A DNA stretch of 64,000 nucleotides from Micromonospora gifhornensis (lineage in GTDB: Bacteria; Actinomycetota; Actinomycetes; Mycobacteriales; Micromonosporaceae). A program made the position numbers and the translations under genes. The stretch lies in contig NZ_BOPA01000005.1 in NCBI RefSeq assembly GCF_016863515.1, forward strand, positions 1-64,000. The letters are read 5' to 3'. The first letter of the stretch is position 1. Every line of letters starts with the position of its first letter. The notes under the pieces are model-generated. The model ran no database searches, was not told where the DNA came from, and saw only the letters and a program-made list of their open reading frames with translations. This document shows positions 31,889 through 40,284 of this stretch, piece by piece.

Positions 31889-32593
31889 TCAGGACGGCAC
31901 CGCCACCGGTGTGCCGTCGACCAGGTGGACCACCTCACCGAGAGTGCCCAACGCCGGGCCGACCCAGCCGCTGTCGACGTTGAAGGCCAGGTGCTCGACC
32001 AGATCGGGAGCGGCCAGCCGGACGGCGCTCAGCCCGGCCTGCTGCGCGCCGGTCAGCTCCTGGCTGCCCCCGTCGCCGACGTAGAGGCAGTCCGACGGTG
32101 GCAGGCCCAGCCAGGTGCACGCGGCCAGGTAGAGCGACGGGTCCGGCTTGCAGCGTTTCGCCTGGATGGAGAAGATCCGCACGTCGAGCAGGGGTGCGAC
32201 GGCCAGTTCCGGCAGGATCGCCGGCAGCTCGTGGGTGCAGTCGCTGATCAGCCCGGTGCGCATGCCCCGTTCGCGGAGCGCCCGCAGGGTCGGCACGGCG
32301 TCCGCCCGCAGTCGGGTGTCGGCGCGTATCGCCTGCCGTCGGCAGGCCACCGCCGCGCGCAGCGCCTCCGGTGACGGGCGTACGCCGATCTGATCGCAGA
32401 CCCAGCGCAGGGTCGCCTCGGCGTCGCCGAAGCGTCCGCTGGCCCGTTCGTAGAAGGTGCGGTCGAGCACGTCGATGTAGGCGTCCGGTGGGCAACCGAG
32501 CAGCTCGGCCGTGGCACGGTGGCCGCTGCCGCGTCGGATCGGACGGGTCAGCGTGCCGAAGAAGTCGAACAGCACTGCCTGGAATCTGGGCAT
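31889..32593 (-). CDS. HAD-family hydrolase
   Basis: A 234-residue haloacid-dehalogenase-fold phosphatase. Motif I is AVLFDFFGTLTRP with the catalytic Asp, motif II is GLISDCTHELP with Ser/Thr, and motif III/IV is QAKRCKPDP followed by CLYVGDGGSQELTGA. The cap is an alpha-helical C1 type (~20-100). The ATG at 32593 is preceded by GAGGCACCCCTCCTC, a reasonable ribosome-binding region. Substrate is unknown; phosphoglycolate- or nucleotide-type phosphatases are typical. It converges with the hypothetical gene at 31878. Confidence 0.92.
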   Translation of the reverse strand: MPRFQAVLFDFFGTLTRPIRRGSGHRATAELLGCPPDAYIDVLDRTFYERASGRFGDAEATLRWVCDQIGVRPSPEALRAAVACRRQAIRADTRLRADAVPTLRALRERGMRTGLISDCTHELPAILPELAVAPLLDVRIFSIQAKRCKPDPSLYLAACTWLGLPPSDCLYVGDGGSQELTGAQQAGLSAVRLAAPDLVEHLAFNVDSGWVGPALGTLGEVVHLVDGTPVAVPS

Positions 32594-32699
32594 GAGGAGG
32601 GGTGCCTCCGGCACGAGAAGAGGGTCCCGAAGGACGTGCGTGATCGTAACCGAATGCTGACGGACCGTGTCGATCGTCGACGTGTGAGGATTACCCCTC

Positions 32700-33662
32700 G
32701 TGCCCCTCGAACCGCATCGTCCACCGCGTGAGCTGCTCACCACCGGCGCGCTGGCGCTCGCCGTCGTCGCCGTGTCGTCGTCCGCCCCGCTGATCGCCTT
32801 CGCCGCCGCGCCCGCGCTGGCTGTCGCGTTCTGGCGCAACATGATCGCGGTGGGCGTGCTGAGCCCGTTCGCGGTGCTGCGGCGGCGGGCCGAGTTCCGC
32901 TCGTTGGTCACCGGTGCCGGGCGGCGCGAGGGCATGTTCTGCGTGCTGTCCGGGGTGGCGCTGGCGGCGCACTTCGCCACCTGGATGCCGAGCGCGAAGC
33001 TCACCTCGGTGGCCGCGGCGACGGCGTTGGTCGCCACCCAACCGGTCTGGCAGGGGCTGATCGCCCGGGCCCAGGGCCGCCGGCTCCCGGCCGGGGTGTG
33101 GGCCGGGATCGGTGTGGCGGTCGTCGGTGCCGTGCTGGCCACCGGCGCCGACTTCACGGTGTCCGCGCAGGCCTTCACCGGTGATCTGCTGGCGGTGGTC
33201 GGTGGACTGTTCGCGGCGATCTACACGGCGCTGGGGGAGCGGTCCCGGGTCACCGTCAGCACCGCCACCTACACCACCATCTGTTACGGGGTCTGCGCGC
33301 TGATCCTGCTGGTGATCTGCCTGGTCGCCCGGGTGCCGCTCGGCGGCTTCGACACCGGGACCTGGCTGGCGGTGCTGGCCCTGGTGGCCGGCGCCCAACT
33401 GCTCGGCCACTCGATGTTCAGCTATGCGCTGCGGCGGGTCTCGGCCACCACGGTCAGCGTGTTGATCCTGCTGGAGGCGCCCGGCGCGGCCCTGCTCGGC
33501 TGGGCCTGGCTGGGGCAGCTGCCCGACCCGGTGACCCTGCCCGGCCTGGCGCTGCTGCTCGTCGGGGTCGCGGTGGTGGTGCTGAGCAGCGCCCGTACCG
33601 CCCGCCGGGCGACCCGGGTGAACACCGCCGTGCCGGTGGACGCGGCACCGATACGCGACTGA
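32700..33662 (+). CDS. EamA/DMT-family transporter
   Basis: A 320-residue membrane protein with about ten helices in two EamA halves, as in the drug/metabolite transporter superfamily. It opens with a helix after EPHRPPRELLTTGALALAVV; later halves have AVAFWRNMIAVGVL and SATTVSVLILLEAPGAALLGW. Family members export small molecules or take up nucleotide sugars; this substrate is not evident. It has a GTG start. It stands alone, 106 bases after the divergent HAD gene, and converges with the GNAT gene at 33667 four bases away. Confidence 0.9.
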   Translation: MPLEPHRPPRELLTTGALALAVVAVSSSAPLIAFAAAPALAVAFWRNMIAVGVLSPFAVLRRRAEFRSLVTGAGRREGMFCVLSGVALAAHFATWMPSAKLTSVAAATALVATQPVWQGLIARAQGRRLPAGVWAGIGVAVVGAVLATGADFTVSAQAFTGDLLAVVGGLFAAIYTALGERSRVTVSTATYTTICYGVCALILLVICLVARVPLGGFDTGTWLAVLALVAGAQLLGHSMFSYALRRVSATTVSVLILLEAPGAALLGWAWLGQLPDPVTLPGLALLLVGVAVVVLSSARTARRATRVNTAVPVDAAPIRD

Positions 33663-33666
33663 CGGC

Positions 33667-34368
33667 TCAGACCTCGTTGACCTCCAACACCCGGGTCTGC
33701 GGCGCGGCGTCGCCCAGCTCGGCCCGTAGCGCGAGCCGCTGCGGGTCGGCCAGGAACGCCGTGTACCCGGCCCGGGTGTCGAACCGGATGACGTGCACCT
33801 CGGTACGCCCGTCGCCGGTGCGCAGCCGCCGTTCCACCCGGCCACCGTGCCGACGCAGCAGCGCGAGCACCTGATCCTCGTACCGTTGCCCGGCCTCGAC
33901 CGCCGTGCCGGCCAACTCCACAAGCGCGACCAGGCGTACGGCGGCGGCAGACTCGGTGACAAGCGACTTCCAGAACTGGTGGTCGACGTGACCGCCCGGG
34001 ATGCCCTCCCGTCGCCCGGTGTCGAGGTAACCGTGCCGCCGGTAGAAATCCGGGGCCTGGAACGAGAACGAGGCGACCGAGATCTGGGTGCAACCGCGTC
34101 GTCGGGCCTCCTGCTCGGCTGCCGCCAGCAACCGCGTACCCCAGCCCTCGCCCCGGCGGTCCTCGCGGACCCACACCATGTCGATCCCGGCGCAACCGCC
34201 CCAGGTCCACCCGGTCAGCCCGGCCACCAGTTCGCCGTCGGCCCCGGTGACCCGGACGCAGAGCCCCGACTCGTCGTCGGCGCCGGTCGCCCGCCGGTTG
34301 TACGCGGTCAGTTCCGCGTCCAGCCGCTCGGTCAGCTTCTCGTCGTTGTCGAGTACGTCGATACTCAC
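33667..34368 (-). CDS. GNAT acetyltransferase fused to an EthD-like C-domain
   Basis: A 233-residue protein with two parts. Residues ~1-150 are a GNAT N-acetyltransferase: MVWVREDRRGEGWGTRLLAA is the acetyl-CoA loop (R-x2-G-x-G/W), followed by AEQEARRRGCTQISVASFSFQ and APDFYRRHGYLDTGRREGIPGG. Residues ~160-233 resemble a dimeric ferredoxin-like DUF1330/EthD domain (VRLVALVELAG, GRTEVHVIRFDTRAGYTAFLAD). The GTG at 34368 (MSIDVLDND) is favoured; an in-frame GTG lies six codons upstream. The acceptor substrate is unknown. The combination is uncommon. Confidence 0.85.
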   Translation of the reverse strand: MSIDVLDNDEKLTERLDAELTAYNRRATGADDESGLCVRVTGADGELVAGLTGWTWGGCAGIDMVWVREDRRGEGWGTRLLAAAEQEARRRGCTQISVASFSFQAPDFYRRHGYLDTGRREGIPGGHVDHQFWKSLVTESAAAVRLVALVELAGTAVEAGQRYEDQVLALLRRHGGRVERRLRTGDGRTEVHVIRFDTRAGYTAFLADPQRLALRAELGDAAPQTRVLEVNEV

Positions 34369-34466
34369 GTCCCCCGTGGTCACCACGGGCGGAGTATTCC
34401 AACGTCCCGCCCTTCCCGCGACCCCGTCGGCGGCAACGTGGTCGTCCCCGCCCGATGCTGCGGTGG

Positions 34467-35309
34467 TCAGGCGGGCAGACCGACTGCGGCGGCGCTGGTC
34501 GTCCAGAGCCGGGCGGCGAGCTGCGGGTCGGCCGCCTTGCGCAGCGGCCGGCGGGGTCGGCAGTCGAAGTAGTAGCCGCCGTCGTGCAGGCGGGACCGGT
34601 CCTGGTTGGCCAGCCACACCAGGGTCTGCGCGCCCTTGCCCGGACTGCGCAGCGGAAGCAGGCGCATGCCCACCGCGACCAACCGGCTCTCGTTGCCGAA
34701 TCTGGTCCGCACCACGCCGGGATGGAAGCAGTACGAGCCGACCGCCGGCCACCGCCGGGCCGCCTCCGCGGTGAACAGGATGTTCGCCTGCTTGCTGGTG
34801 CCGTACGCGGTGAGCGGGCGGTACCGGCGCAGCGGGGCGTTGAGGTCGTCCGGGTCGAGTACGCCACTGCGATGAGCGCCGGAGGCGGTCACCACCATCC
34901 GGCGGACCCGGTCGGCCAGCAGGTTGGCGAGCAGGAAGGGAGCCAGGTGGTTGGCCTGGATGGACAGTTCGAAGCCGTCGACCGTGGTGACCGGCGCGAG
35001 CACGATCGCGCCGGCGTTGTTGGCCAGCACGTCGATCCGGTCGTACGCGGCACGCAACTGCTCGGCCAACTGCCGGACGTCGTCGAGTACGGCGAAGTCC
35101 GCGCGGAACACCGCAGGGCGTTCGCCGGAGGCCTCGCGTACCTCGGCGGCGGCGGTGCGTAGCCGGGACGGATCGCGGCCGACCAGCACCAACCGGTCGC
35201 CGCGGCGCGCCAGCTCGATGGCGGCGGCCAGCCCGATGCCGGCACTGGCTCCGGTGACCACCACCAGCCGACGGTCGGTGTCCCGCACAGATCCATTCAC
35301 GCCGATCAC
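34467..35309 (-). CDS. Short-chain dehydrogenase/reductase, classical
   Basis: A 280-residue NAD(P)-dependent oxidoreductase. The cofactor motif is TGASAGIGLAAAIELA, the structural motif is NNAGAIVLA, and the catalytic pair is Tyr and Lys in YGTSKQ, with Ser in TASGAHRSG before it. A later FHPGVVRTRF is usual for the retinol-dehydrogenase-like subgroup. The substrate cannot be inferred. The 98-base gap to the GNAT gene contains nothing else. The 69-base gap to the DUF4190 gene on the same strand is unremarkable. Confidence 0.93.
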   Translation of the reverse strand: MIGVNGSVRDTDRRLVVVTGASAGIGLAAAIELARRGDRLVLVGRDPSRLRTAAAEVREASGERPAVFRADFAVLDDVRQLAEQLRAAYDRIDVLANNAGAIVLAPVTTVDGFELSIQANHLAPFLLANLLADRVRRMVVTASGAHRSGVLDPDDLNAPLRRYRPLTAYGTSKQANILFTAEAARRWPAVGSYCFHPGVVRTRFGNESRLVAVGMRLLPLRSPGKGAQTLVWLANQDRSRLHDGGYYFDCRPRRPLRKAADPQLAARLWTTSAAAVGLPA

Positions 35310-35378
35310 CGGATGAGGTTACCGTGACGCCCGCCGGTCGGGGCCCGCTCGACCTTGCCGCCGGCGGGCCCGCGCCGT

Positions 35379-35897
35379 CTAGACCGTGGACGAACTGGAG
35401 ATCGCGAAGATGATCAGGATCACGTAGACGGCGACCGCCAGCGCGAGGAAAGCGGTGAGGATCCAGCCGACGATGATGGCGGCCTTCGCCATGCCCTCAC
35501 CGCCCTCGCCCCGCTCACGGATCTGACGCATGGCGACGTGCCCCATGATCGCGCCGATCGGCGCGGTGATGCACGAACCGATGCCGATCAGGGAGAGCAC
35601 CAGGGCGACGATGGCCAACGAGTTCGTCGGCTGCGGCGGTGGGTAGCCGTACCCCGGCTGCGGATATCCGTAGCCGGGCTGGGGCGGGTAACCGGCCGGC
35701 GGGTACGGGGCGGGAGCCGGCGGCGTGCCGAGGTCGGACTTCATGCCACCGTACGGGTCGGCGGGTTGGTAGGGGTCGTACCCGGCGGGCTGGGACGGTA
35801 CGGGCGGCGGACTCGTCGGCAGAGTGGGGTCGACCGGCGGGCTGGAGGGCTGGCCGGCCGAGGGGTCGGGCCAGCCGCCGGACGCGGGCTGTGTCAT
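35379..35897 (-). CDS. DUF4190 membrane protein with proline-rich head
   Basis: A 172-residue protein. The N-terminal ~85 residues are Pro/Gly/Tyr-rich and disordered ([15 protein letters not shown]). Two membrane helices follow ([20 protein letters not shown] and [20 protein letters not shown]), separated by the DUF4190 loop [14 protein letters not shown]. The ATG at 35897 is chosen because the frame continues far upstream without Met near a ribosome-binding site. It is paralogous to the protein at 36928, with an SDR gene between them on the other strand. Such proteins are typical actinobacterial envelope components of unknown role. Confidence 0.88.
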   Translation of the reverse strand: MTQPASGGWPDPSAGQPSSPPVDPTLPTSPPPVPSQPAGYDPYQPADPYGGMKSDLGTPPAPAPYPPAGYPPQPGYGYPQPGYGYPPPQPTNSLAIVALVLSLIGIGSCITAPIGAIMGHVAMRQIRERGEGGEGMAKAAIIVGWILTAFLALAVAVYVILIIFAISSSSTV

Positions 35898-36120
35898 CGG
35901 CTCACTTCCATCGCGGTATCGGGCAGTCAGCGTAGCCAGCCCGGGCGAGGACTCGCCGGACAGTGTCCCCGGGTGCCGCGTTGCCCGAGGCGGTGACGCA
36001 GGGCAGGATCTCGGCATGGGGATTGACGCGCGAGCGGCGGACCGGTCCGGCAGCAGGCCGCGACGGGACAACAGCCGACCAGGTGTGGCCCGACGGACCC
36101 GCGCCGCCGTGACGGCCGGC

Positions 36121-36921
36121 ATGGAGGGCACCGACGCGCCGGCCGTGCTGCCCGAGCCGGTGACCATGCGGTTGGACGGCAAGGTCGCCCTGGTCACTGG
36201 TGCCGGCAGTCCCGACGGCATCGGGTACGCCACCGCCCGGCGGCTGACCGACCTGGGGGCCCGGGTGGCGATCGTCTCCACCACCCGGCGCATCCACGAC
36301 CGGGCCGGTGAACTCGGGGTGACCGGCTTCGTCGCCGACCTCACCGACGAGTCGGAGGTCGGTGCGTTGGCCGACGCCGTGGCCGAGCAGCTCGGTGACG
36401 TGGAGGTCCTGGTCAACAACGCGGGGTTGGCCAGCCGCGCCTCCCCCGAGGTGCTGCGCCCGGTCTCCCAGCTCAGCTACGAGGAGTGGCAGGGCGAGAT
36501 CGACCGCAATCTCACCACCGCCTTCCTGTGCAGCCGGGCCTTCATCGGCGGGATGGCCGAGCGGGGCTGGGGCCGGATCGTGAATCTGGCCGCGACCGCC
36601 GGGCCGGTCAACGCGCTGCCCACCGAGGCGGCGTACGCGGCAGCCAAGGCGGGGGTGGTGGGGCTGACCCGGGCCCTGGCGATGGAGATGATCGCCGACG
36701 GGGTGACGGTGAACGCGGTGGCACCGGGCACCATCCACACCGCAGCGTCGACGATGGCCGAGATCAAACAGGGTCTGGGCACACCGGTGGGACGACCCGG
36801 TACGCCGGACGAGGTGGCCGCCGCGATCACCTTCCTCTGCTCGCCGGCGGCGTCGTACATCACCGGGCAGATGCTGGTGGTGGATGGCGGCAACTCTGTG
36901 CGCGAGGCCGAGTTCCGCTGA
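36121..36921 (+). CDS. Short-chain dehydrogenase (FabG-like)
   Basis: A 266-residue classical SDR from the Met at 36121; in-frame starts at 36016 and 36166 are alternatives, and the fold begins at [19 protein letters not shown]. The nucleotide-binding glycine pattern is [21 protein letters not shown] is present, the catalytic Ser/Tyr/Lys lie in the [20 protein letters not shown] and [14 protein letters not shown] region, and the end [14 protein letters not shown] is of the FabG type. The usual active-site Ser position reads Ala-Thr (LAATAG). It lies between two DUF4190 genes on the other strand. Confidence 0.9.
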   Translation: MEGTDAPAVLPEPVTMRLDGKVALVTGAGSPDGIGYATARRLTDLGARVAIVSTTRRIHDRAGELGVTGFVADLTDESEVGALADAVAEQLGDVEVLVNNAGLASRASPEVLRPVSQLSYEEWQGEIDRNLTTAFLCSRAFIGGMAERGWGRIVNLAATAGPVNALPTEAAYAAAKAGVVGLTRALAMEMIADGVTVNAVAPGTIHTAASTMAEIKQGLGTPVGRPGTPDEVAAAITFLCSPAASYITGQMLVVDGGNSVREAEFR

Positions 36922-36927
36922 GTCGGG

Positions 36928-37446
36928 TCAGGTGTACTGACTGTCCGAGCCGGCCCAGAGCGCCAGCGCCAGCCAGCCACAGCAGGCCAGCAGGTAGAGA
37001 CCGGTGAAGATGTAGCTGAGGATCAGGCCCCAGTTGGCGAGTTGCTCGCCCTGCTCACCGCTGGTGCGTACCTGCCGCTTGGCCAGATGGCCGAGGACGA
37101 TGCCGGCGGGCGCGAAGACGAACGCGAAGACCAGCGACAGGATGGCGAGCACGTTGGTGCCCCCACCGCCCCCACCGCCTCCCGGCGGTGACGGTGGGCC
37201 GTACTGGCCGTACGGCACCTGCGGGGTGTACGGGGGCTGCTGTCCCCACTGCTGGCCGTGCGGCGGCTGGCCCGGCTGCTCGTACGACGGCTGCCCGTAC
37301 GCGGGTTGACCCGGGTACGGCTCGCCGTACTGCCCGTACGGGGGCTGCCCGGTCTCGCCGGGTGGCCCGTACTGCGGCTGCCCGTACGGCGACGGCGGCG
37401 GCTCGTACGGCGATGGCGGCTGATCCGGCTCTGGCGGTTGACTCAC
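36928..37446 (-). CDS. DUF4190 membrane protein with PY-rich head
   Basis: A 172-residue paralogue of the protein at 35379. Residues ~1-100 are a disordered Pro/Gln/Gly/Tyr tract ([19 protein letters not shown]) ending in a Gly8 run. Two membrane helices follow ([20 protein letters not shown] and [20 protein letters not shown]), with the DUF4190 loop [20 protein letters not shown] between. It converges with the SDR gene six bases away. Function unknown; low-complexity heads of this kind can mediate weak protein contacts at the membrane. Confidence 0.88.
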   Translation of the reverse strand: MSQPPEPDQPPSPYEPPPSPYGQPQYGPPGETGQPPYGQYGEPYPGQPAYGQPSYEQPGQPPHGQQWGQQPPYTPQVPYGQYGPPSPPGGGGGGGGTNVLAILSLVFAFVFAPAGIVLGHLAKRQVRTSGEQGEQLANWGLILSYIFTGLYLLACCGWLALALWAGSDSQYT

Positions 37447-37615
37447 GCTGATCTCCTCCGTCCGCCGCTCGCTGCCGGTAGCCGTCGGATGACGCCCCCA
37501 TGTCGGGACGCTACCTGCACCGGAGAGCTTTCACAGCGGTTCGGTGGACTGCCCGCACCGGCCTCTGTTCCGGGCGGGTCGGCTGCTCCTGACGGGTCGG
37601 CGGTGCCTGGGCGGC

Positions 37616-38023
37616 TCAGCCCAGCCGGGTCAGGCCGGCCAACGCCCGCTCGACGGCGATGCAGCGGTTCTCGACGTAGTCGATCCCGGCCTGCTCGGCG
37701 ATCTGGCGGGCCTGCGCGGAGACGATGTCCTGCTGCAACCAGACCGCCGGGGCACCGATCGCCACCGCCTGCCGGACCACCTCGACGGCGTCCTCCGCTG
37801 GCCGGAACACGTTCACCAGGTCGACCGGGTGCGGGATGTCGGCGAGCGTGCGGTACGCCGGCTCGCCGAACAGTTCGTCGGCGAACGGGTTGACCGGGAT
37901 GATCCGCCAGCCCTGCCGTTGCATCGCCGCCGGCACGCTGTGGGCCGTCTTGTCCGGGTCACGGGAGGCGCCGACGACGGCGATCACGGCGGATTCGGCG
38001 AGGATCTGGCTGGGGGAGCGCAC
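37616..38023 (-). CDS. CoA-binding domain protein
   Basis: A 135-residue small protein of the CoA_binding Rossmann type. The GTG at 38023 gives MRSPSQILAESAVIAVVGAS. The glycine pattern is AVVGASRDPDKTAHSVPA, and a QRQGWRIIPVNPF turn and the IGAPAVWLQQDIVSAQA helix follow. Homologues (YccU type) bind coenzyme A and are considered redox- or metabolism-related regulators. Its end lies 169 bases from the DUF4190 gene; that gap holds no recognisable gene. Confidence 0.9.
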   Translation of the reverse strand: MRSPSQILAESAVIAVVGASRDPDKTAHSVPAAMQRQGWRIIPVNPFADELFGEPAYRTLADIPHPVDLVNVFRPAEDAVEVVRQAVAIGAPAVWLQQDIVSAQARQIAEQAGIDYVENRCIAVERALAGLTRLG

Positions 38024-38068
38024 ACATCGACTGTAGTCCGGCGGATGCGGTGCGGACGTCCGGGCCGA

Positions 38069-38088
38069 CACCCTGCTAGAGCAGGGTG
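38069..38088 (-). terminator. Stem-loop overlapping the radical SAM stop codon
   Basis: A perfect 9-bp inverted repeat, CACCCTGCT-AG-AGCAGGGTG, that includes the TAG stop of the radical SAM gene on the minus strand. It is positioned to end that transcript before the CoA-binding gene (start 38023). Confidence 0.5.
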
Positions 38089-39128
38089 AGCTGCTCGGGT
38101 GCGGGGGCCGGCGAGGCCGGCACCTGGCGGTGCTCACCCCGATCGGGCCGGTGCAGGCCGTGTCGCCGGGCGGCGACGCGTACCCGGGCGGTCAGCTCCC
38201 GCTGGTAGGGCTGCGGCGCGTAGGCACCGGACCGGTAGAGCTCCCGGTAGCGGGGGACCAGGTGGGGATGTTCCCGAGCGAGCCACTGGGCGTACCACTC
38301 GCGGGCGCCGGGTCGCAGGTGCAGCGGCAACGGTGTCACGCTGGCCGCCCCGGCGGCGGCGATCGCCGCGACGGTGGCGTCGATGGACTCGTCGTCGTCG
38401 CTGAGGCCGGGCAGGATCGGTGCCATCAGCACCCCGACCTCGAAGCCGGCGTCGGTGAACTGGCGTACGGCGTCGAGCCGTCGCTGCGGGCTCGGGGTGC
38501 CCGGCTCGACCGAGCGCCACAGTCGCTCGTCGACGAAGCCCACCGAGAACGACACCCCGACCCGGGCAACCTGCGCCGCCTGCCGGAGCAGGGGCAGGTC
38601 ACGCACGATCAGAGTGCCCTTGGTCAGGATCGAGAACGGGTTGGCGAAGTCCCGCAGCGCCTCGATGATCGACGGCATGAGCCGGTATCGCCCCTCGGCC
38701 CGCTGGTAACAGTCGACGTTGGTGCCCATCGCCACGTGCGCGCCACGCCATCGCGGTGCGGCCAACTCGCGGCGCAGCAGCTCACCCGCGTTGACCTTGA
38801 CGATCACCTGCCGGTCGAAGTCCGCTCCCGCGTCGAAGTCCAGATATGTGTGGGTCTTCCTGGCGAAGCAGTACAAACATGCGTGGCTGCAACCCCGGTA
38901 CGGATTCACCGTCCACTCGAACGGGACGCGGGAGGTGCCCGGCACCTTGTTCAGGATCGATCTGGCGCGCACCTCGTAGAACGTCATGCCGGCGAAACCC
39001 GGAGTGTCGAAGGTGCGGACGACCGCGCCAGGCAGCGCCAGCGGCAGGGGTGGAGTCGCTGGCGCTGCCTGTCCGGGGACTCCCTCGACCGGGGGAGCGG
39101 TGAGGTTCTCCCAGCGCATGACAGTCAT
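38076..39128 (-). CDS. Radical SAM protein (Rv2578c/SplB-like)
   Basis: A 350-residue radical SAM enzyme. The cluster motif is CSHACLYCF (C-x3-C-x2-C), coordinating a [4Fe-4S] cluster, in NPYRGCSHACLYCFARKTH. A GTNVDCYQ segment and the SFSVGFVDERLWRSVEPGT/P turn follow. It resembles mycobacterial Rv2578c and the spore photoproduct lyase-like group. The ATG at 39128 (MTVMRWENL) or 39119 are both possible. An SOS-like box lies directly against the 39128 start, and M. tuberculosis Rv2578c belongs to the LexA regulon as I recall, so DNA-damage induction is likely. Confidence 0.9.
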   Translation of the reverse strand: MTVMRWENLTAPPVEGVPGQAAPATPPLPLALPGAVVRTFDTPGFAGMTFYEVRARSILNKVPGTSRVPFEWTVNPYRGCSHACLYCFARKTHTYLDFDAGADFDRQVIVKVNAGELLRRELAAPRWRGAHVAMGTNVDCYQRAEGRYRLMPSIIEALRDFANPFSILTKGTLIVRDLPLLRQAAQVARVGVSFSVGFVDERLWRSVEPGTPSPQRRLDAVRQFTDAGFEVGVLMAPILPGLSDDDESIDATVAAIAAAGAASVTPLPLHLRPGAREWYAQWLAREHPHLVPRYRELYRSGAYAPQPYQRELTARVRVAARRHGLHRPDRGEHRQVPASPAPAPEQLTLL

Positions 39129-39144
39129 TCGAACACACGTACGA
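39129..39144. promoter_or_regulatory. SOS (LexA) box at the radical SAM gene start
   Basis: TCGAACACACGTACGA at 39129-39144 matches the mycobacterial SOS consensus TCGAACACATGTTCGA at 14 of 16 positions (mismatches: C for T at position 10, A for T at position 13). It ends one base upstream of the ATG at 39128, so a LexA dimer would cover the transcription or translation start. Known targets of LexA in mycobacteria include the Rv2578c region. Confidence 0.65.
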
Positions 39145-39203
39145 CAGGCCCGCAAGTGGCACGCCGGGACCGGTACGCGACCGCGACGGCGGCCGGAGAC
39201 GGC

Positions 39204-39233
39204 GGTGGCCGGGACCTCACGGCCCCGGCCACC
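39204..39233 (-). terminator. Stem-loop downstream of the thioredoxin gene
   Basis: GGTGGCCGGG and its complement CCCGGCCACC (10-bp stem, 10-base loop) lie 20 bases after the thioredoxin stop at 39253 and before the radical SAM start. It can separate the two minus-strand transcripts. Confidence 0.55.
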
Positions 39234-39252
39234 ACTCATGCGTCCTGCGTCG

Positions 39253-39615
39253 TCAGTGGTTGTGCTCGGCGAGCTTCTTGCGGACGTCGTCCATGTCCAG
39301 CGCCCGGACCTGCTCGATCAGGTTCTCCAGCGCCGACTCGGGCAGCGCGCCCGGCTGGGCGAAGACGATCACGCCGTCGCGGATCGCCATGATCGTGGGA
39401 ATGGAGCGGATGTCGAACTTGGCCGCGATCTCCTGCTGCGCCTCGGTGTCGACCTTGCCGAAGGTGATGTCGGAGTGCTTGTCGGACGAGCGCTCGTATA
39501 CCGGAGCGAACCGCTTGCAGGGGCCACACCAGTCGGCCCAGAAGTCGACCAGGACGATGCCATCGCTCTCAGTTACCTGGTCGAAGTTAGCGGTGGTCAG
39601 CTCGACGGTTGCCAT
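39253..39615 (-). CDS. trxA: Thioredoxin
   Basis: A 120-residue thioredoxin-fold reductase with the active site WADWCGPCKRF (residues ~25-38). It also has the cis-Pro segment SIPTIMAIRDG and an unusual His-containing end (RKKLAEHNH). The ATG at 39615 gives MATVELTTANFDQV; an in-frame ATG six codons upstream is less likely. The reduction of disulfides is family knowledge. No trxB (thioredoxin reductase) is next to it. Its upstream region holds a 9-bp inverted repeat (39774), about 160 bases from the start. Confidence 0.92.
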   Translation of the reverse strand: MATVELTTANFDQVTESDGIVLVDFWADWCGPCKRFAPVYERSSDKHSDITFGKVDTEAQQEIAAKFDIRSIPTIMAIRDGVIVFAQPGALPESALENLIEQVRALDMDDVRKKLAEHNH

Positions 39616-39773
39616 CTGAATCTCTCCGATCACGCGGAACAGCTACGTCTGGTGGAACTTCGCGCCACCCTGTCGCATTCCCGTCGGGGCATCCCCGAAA
39701 CCGGGCCGAGGGCCGCAGCGCTGGAGCTTTAGCACACATCGATCATCTCCGGTTTATGGTGGCACCGCCTGCG

Positions 39774-39796
39774 CGCAAATGCATGTCGCATTTGCG
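39774..39796. promoter_or_regulatory. CGCAAATGC-N5-GCATTTGCG inverted repeat
   Basis: A perfect 9-bp inverted repeat with a five-base spacer (ATGTC), unusual for its AT-rich arms in a GC-rich genome. It is about 160 bases upstream of trxA. Shape and size fit an operator for a dimeric regulator; I cannot name one. Confidence 0.5.
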
Positions 39797-40012
39797 TGAC
39801 GGCGGGTGATGGGAGCGTTTCCAATTAGGACCGGCTTCAATCGTGCTACGGAACGGTAACTTGGGCGTTGACGGGCACCTATGCGACCTGCAGAGATCGC
39901 CTGGAAGGGGACGTTTGATAACGCAGAGTAATGTAACAAAAATATAAATGTGACCTCGGTCTCTGTGCAGTGGGATGGGCGTACGGCAGAATCTTGAGCC
40001 ATCAGAGCGTGG

Positions 40013-40041
40013 GCGGCGGGTGCCGGGGAGGGCCCCGCCGC
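40013..40041 (-). terminator. GC-rich stem-loop
   Basis: GCGGCGGG at 40013-40020 pairs perfectly with CCCGCCGC at 40034-40041. It lies directly after a minus-strand stop codon at 40042-40044, where a terminator of a short minus-strand gene would be. Confidence 0.4.
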
Positions 40042-40266
40042 TCATTGCGTCCGGCCCCGGTTGATGGCCTTCTTCGCCGCGGCGGACCAGTTGCCGCGAG
40101 CCCGTTGGCGGCCACCCGGGCCCGGATGCCTTTCTCCTCCGCTACCGCCTGCCGCGCTGGTTTCCGTCCAGCCGCACCGCGCCGGTTTCGCCACCCGCGC
40201 CGATTTCCGGTTGACGGCCCCTGACCAGCGACGCGGCGCATATGCTGACGCCGGAGGTCGCGCCAT
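40042..40266 (-). CDS. Possible small basic protein
   Basis: A possible 74-residue gene on the minus strand. I do not recognise it. It is basic and ends RGNWSAAAKKAINRGRTQ, with strongly GC-biased third positions near that end. Supporting it: a stem-loop sits immediately after the stop. Against it: the ATG at 40266 has no ribosome-binding site, and an adjacent frame over the same bases (around KGIRARVAANGLAATGP) also looks coding. A frameshifted or decayed gene is possible. Treat as weak. Confidence 0.3.
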   Translation of the reverse strand: MARPPASAYAPRRWSGAVNRKSARVAKPARCGWTETSAAGGSGGERHPGPGGRQRARGNWSAAAKKAINRGRTQ

Positions 40267-40284
40267 GAGCGAGCGCAGCGAGCG
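40267..40284. repeat. GAGCGAGCGCAGCGAGCG element
   Basis: An 18-base near-palindromic GCG/AGC element, of a kind I recall as widespread in intergenic regions of high-GC actinobacteria. It lies in the 40,0xx-40,4xx gap. Confidence 0.4.

Noticed and set aside
32691..33962. Open frame opposite the EamA transporter gene
   Set aside because: Its translation is His/Arg/Gly-rich noise, and the EamA protein has ten clear hydrophobic helices.
39901..39960. Structured RNA (c-di-AMP or other riboswitch) in the AT-rich segment
   Set aside because: I could not find the conserved core bases of a known riboswitch, and no peptidoglycan hydrolase or transporter follows at a suitable distance.
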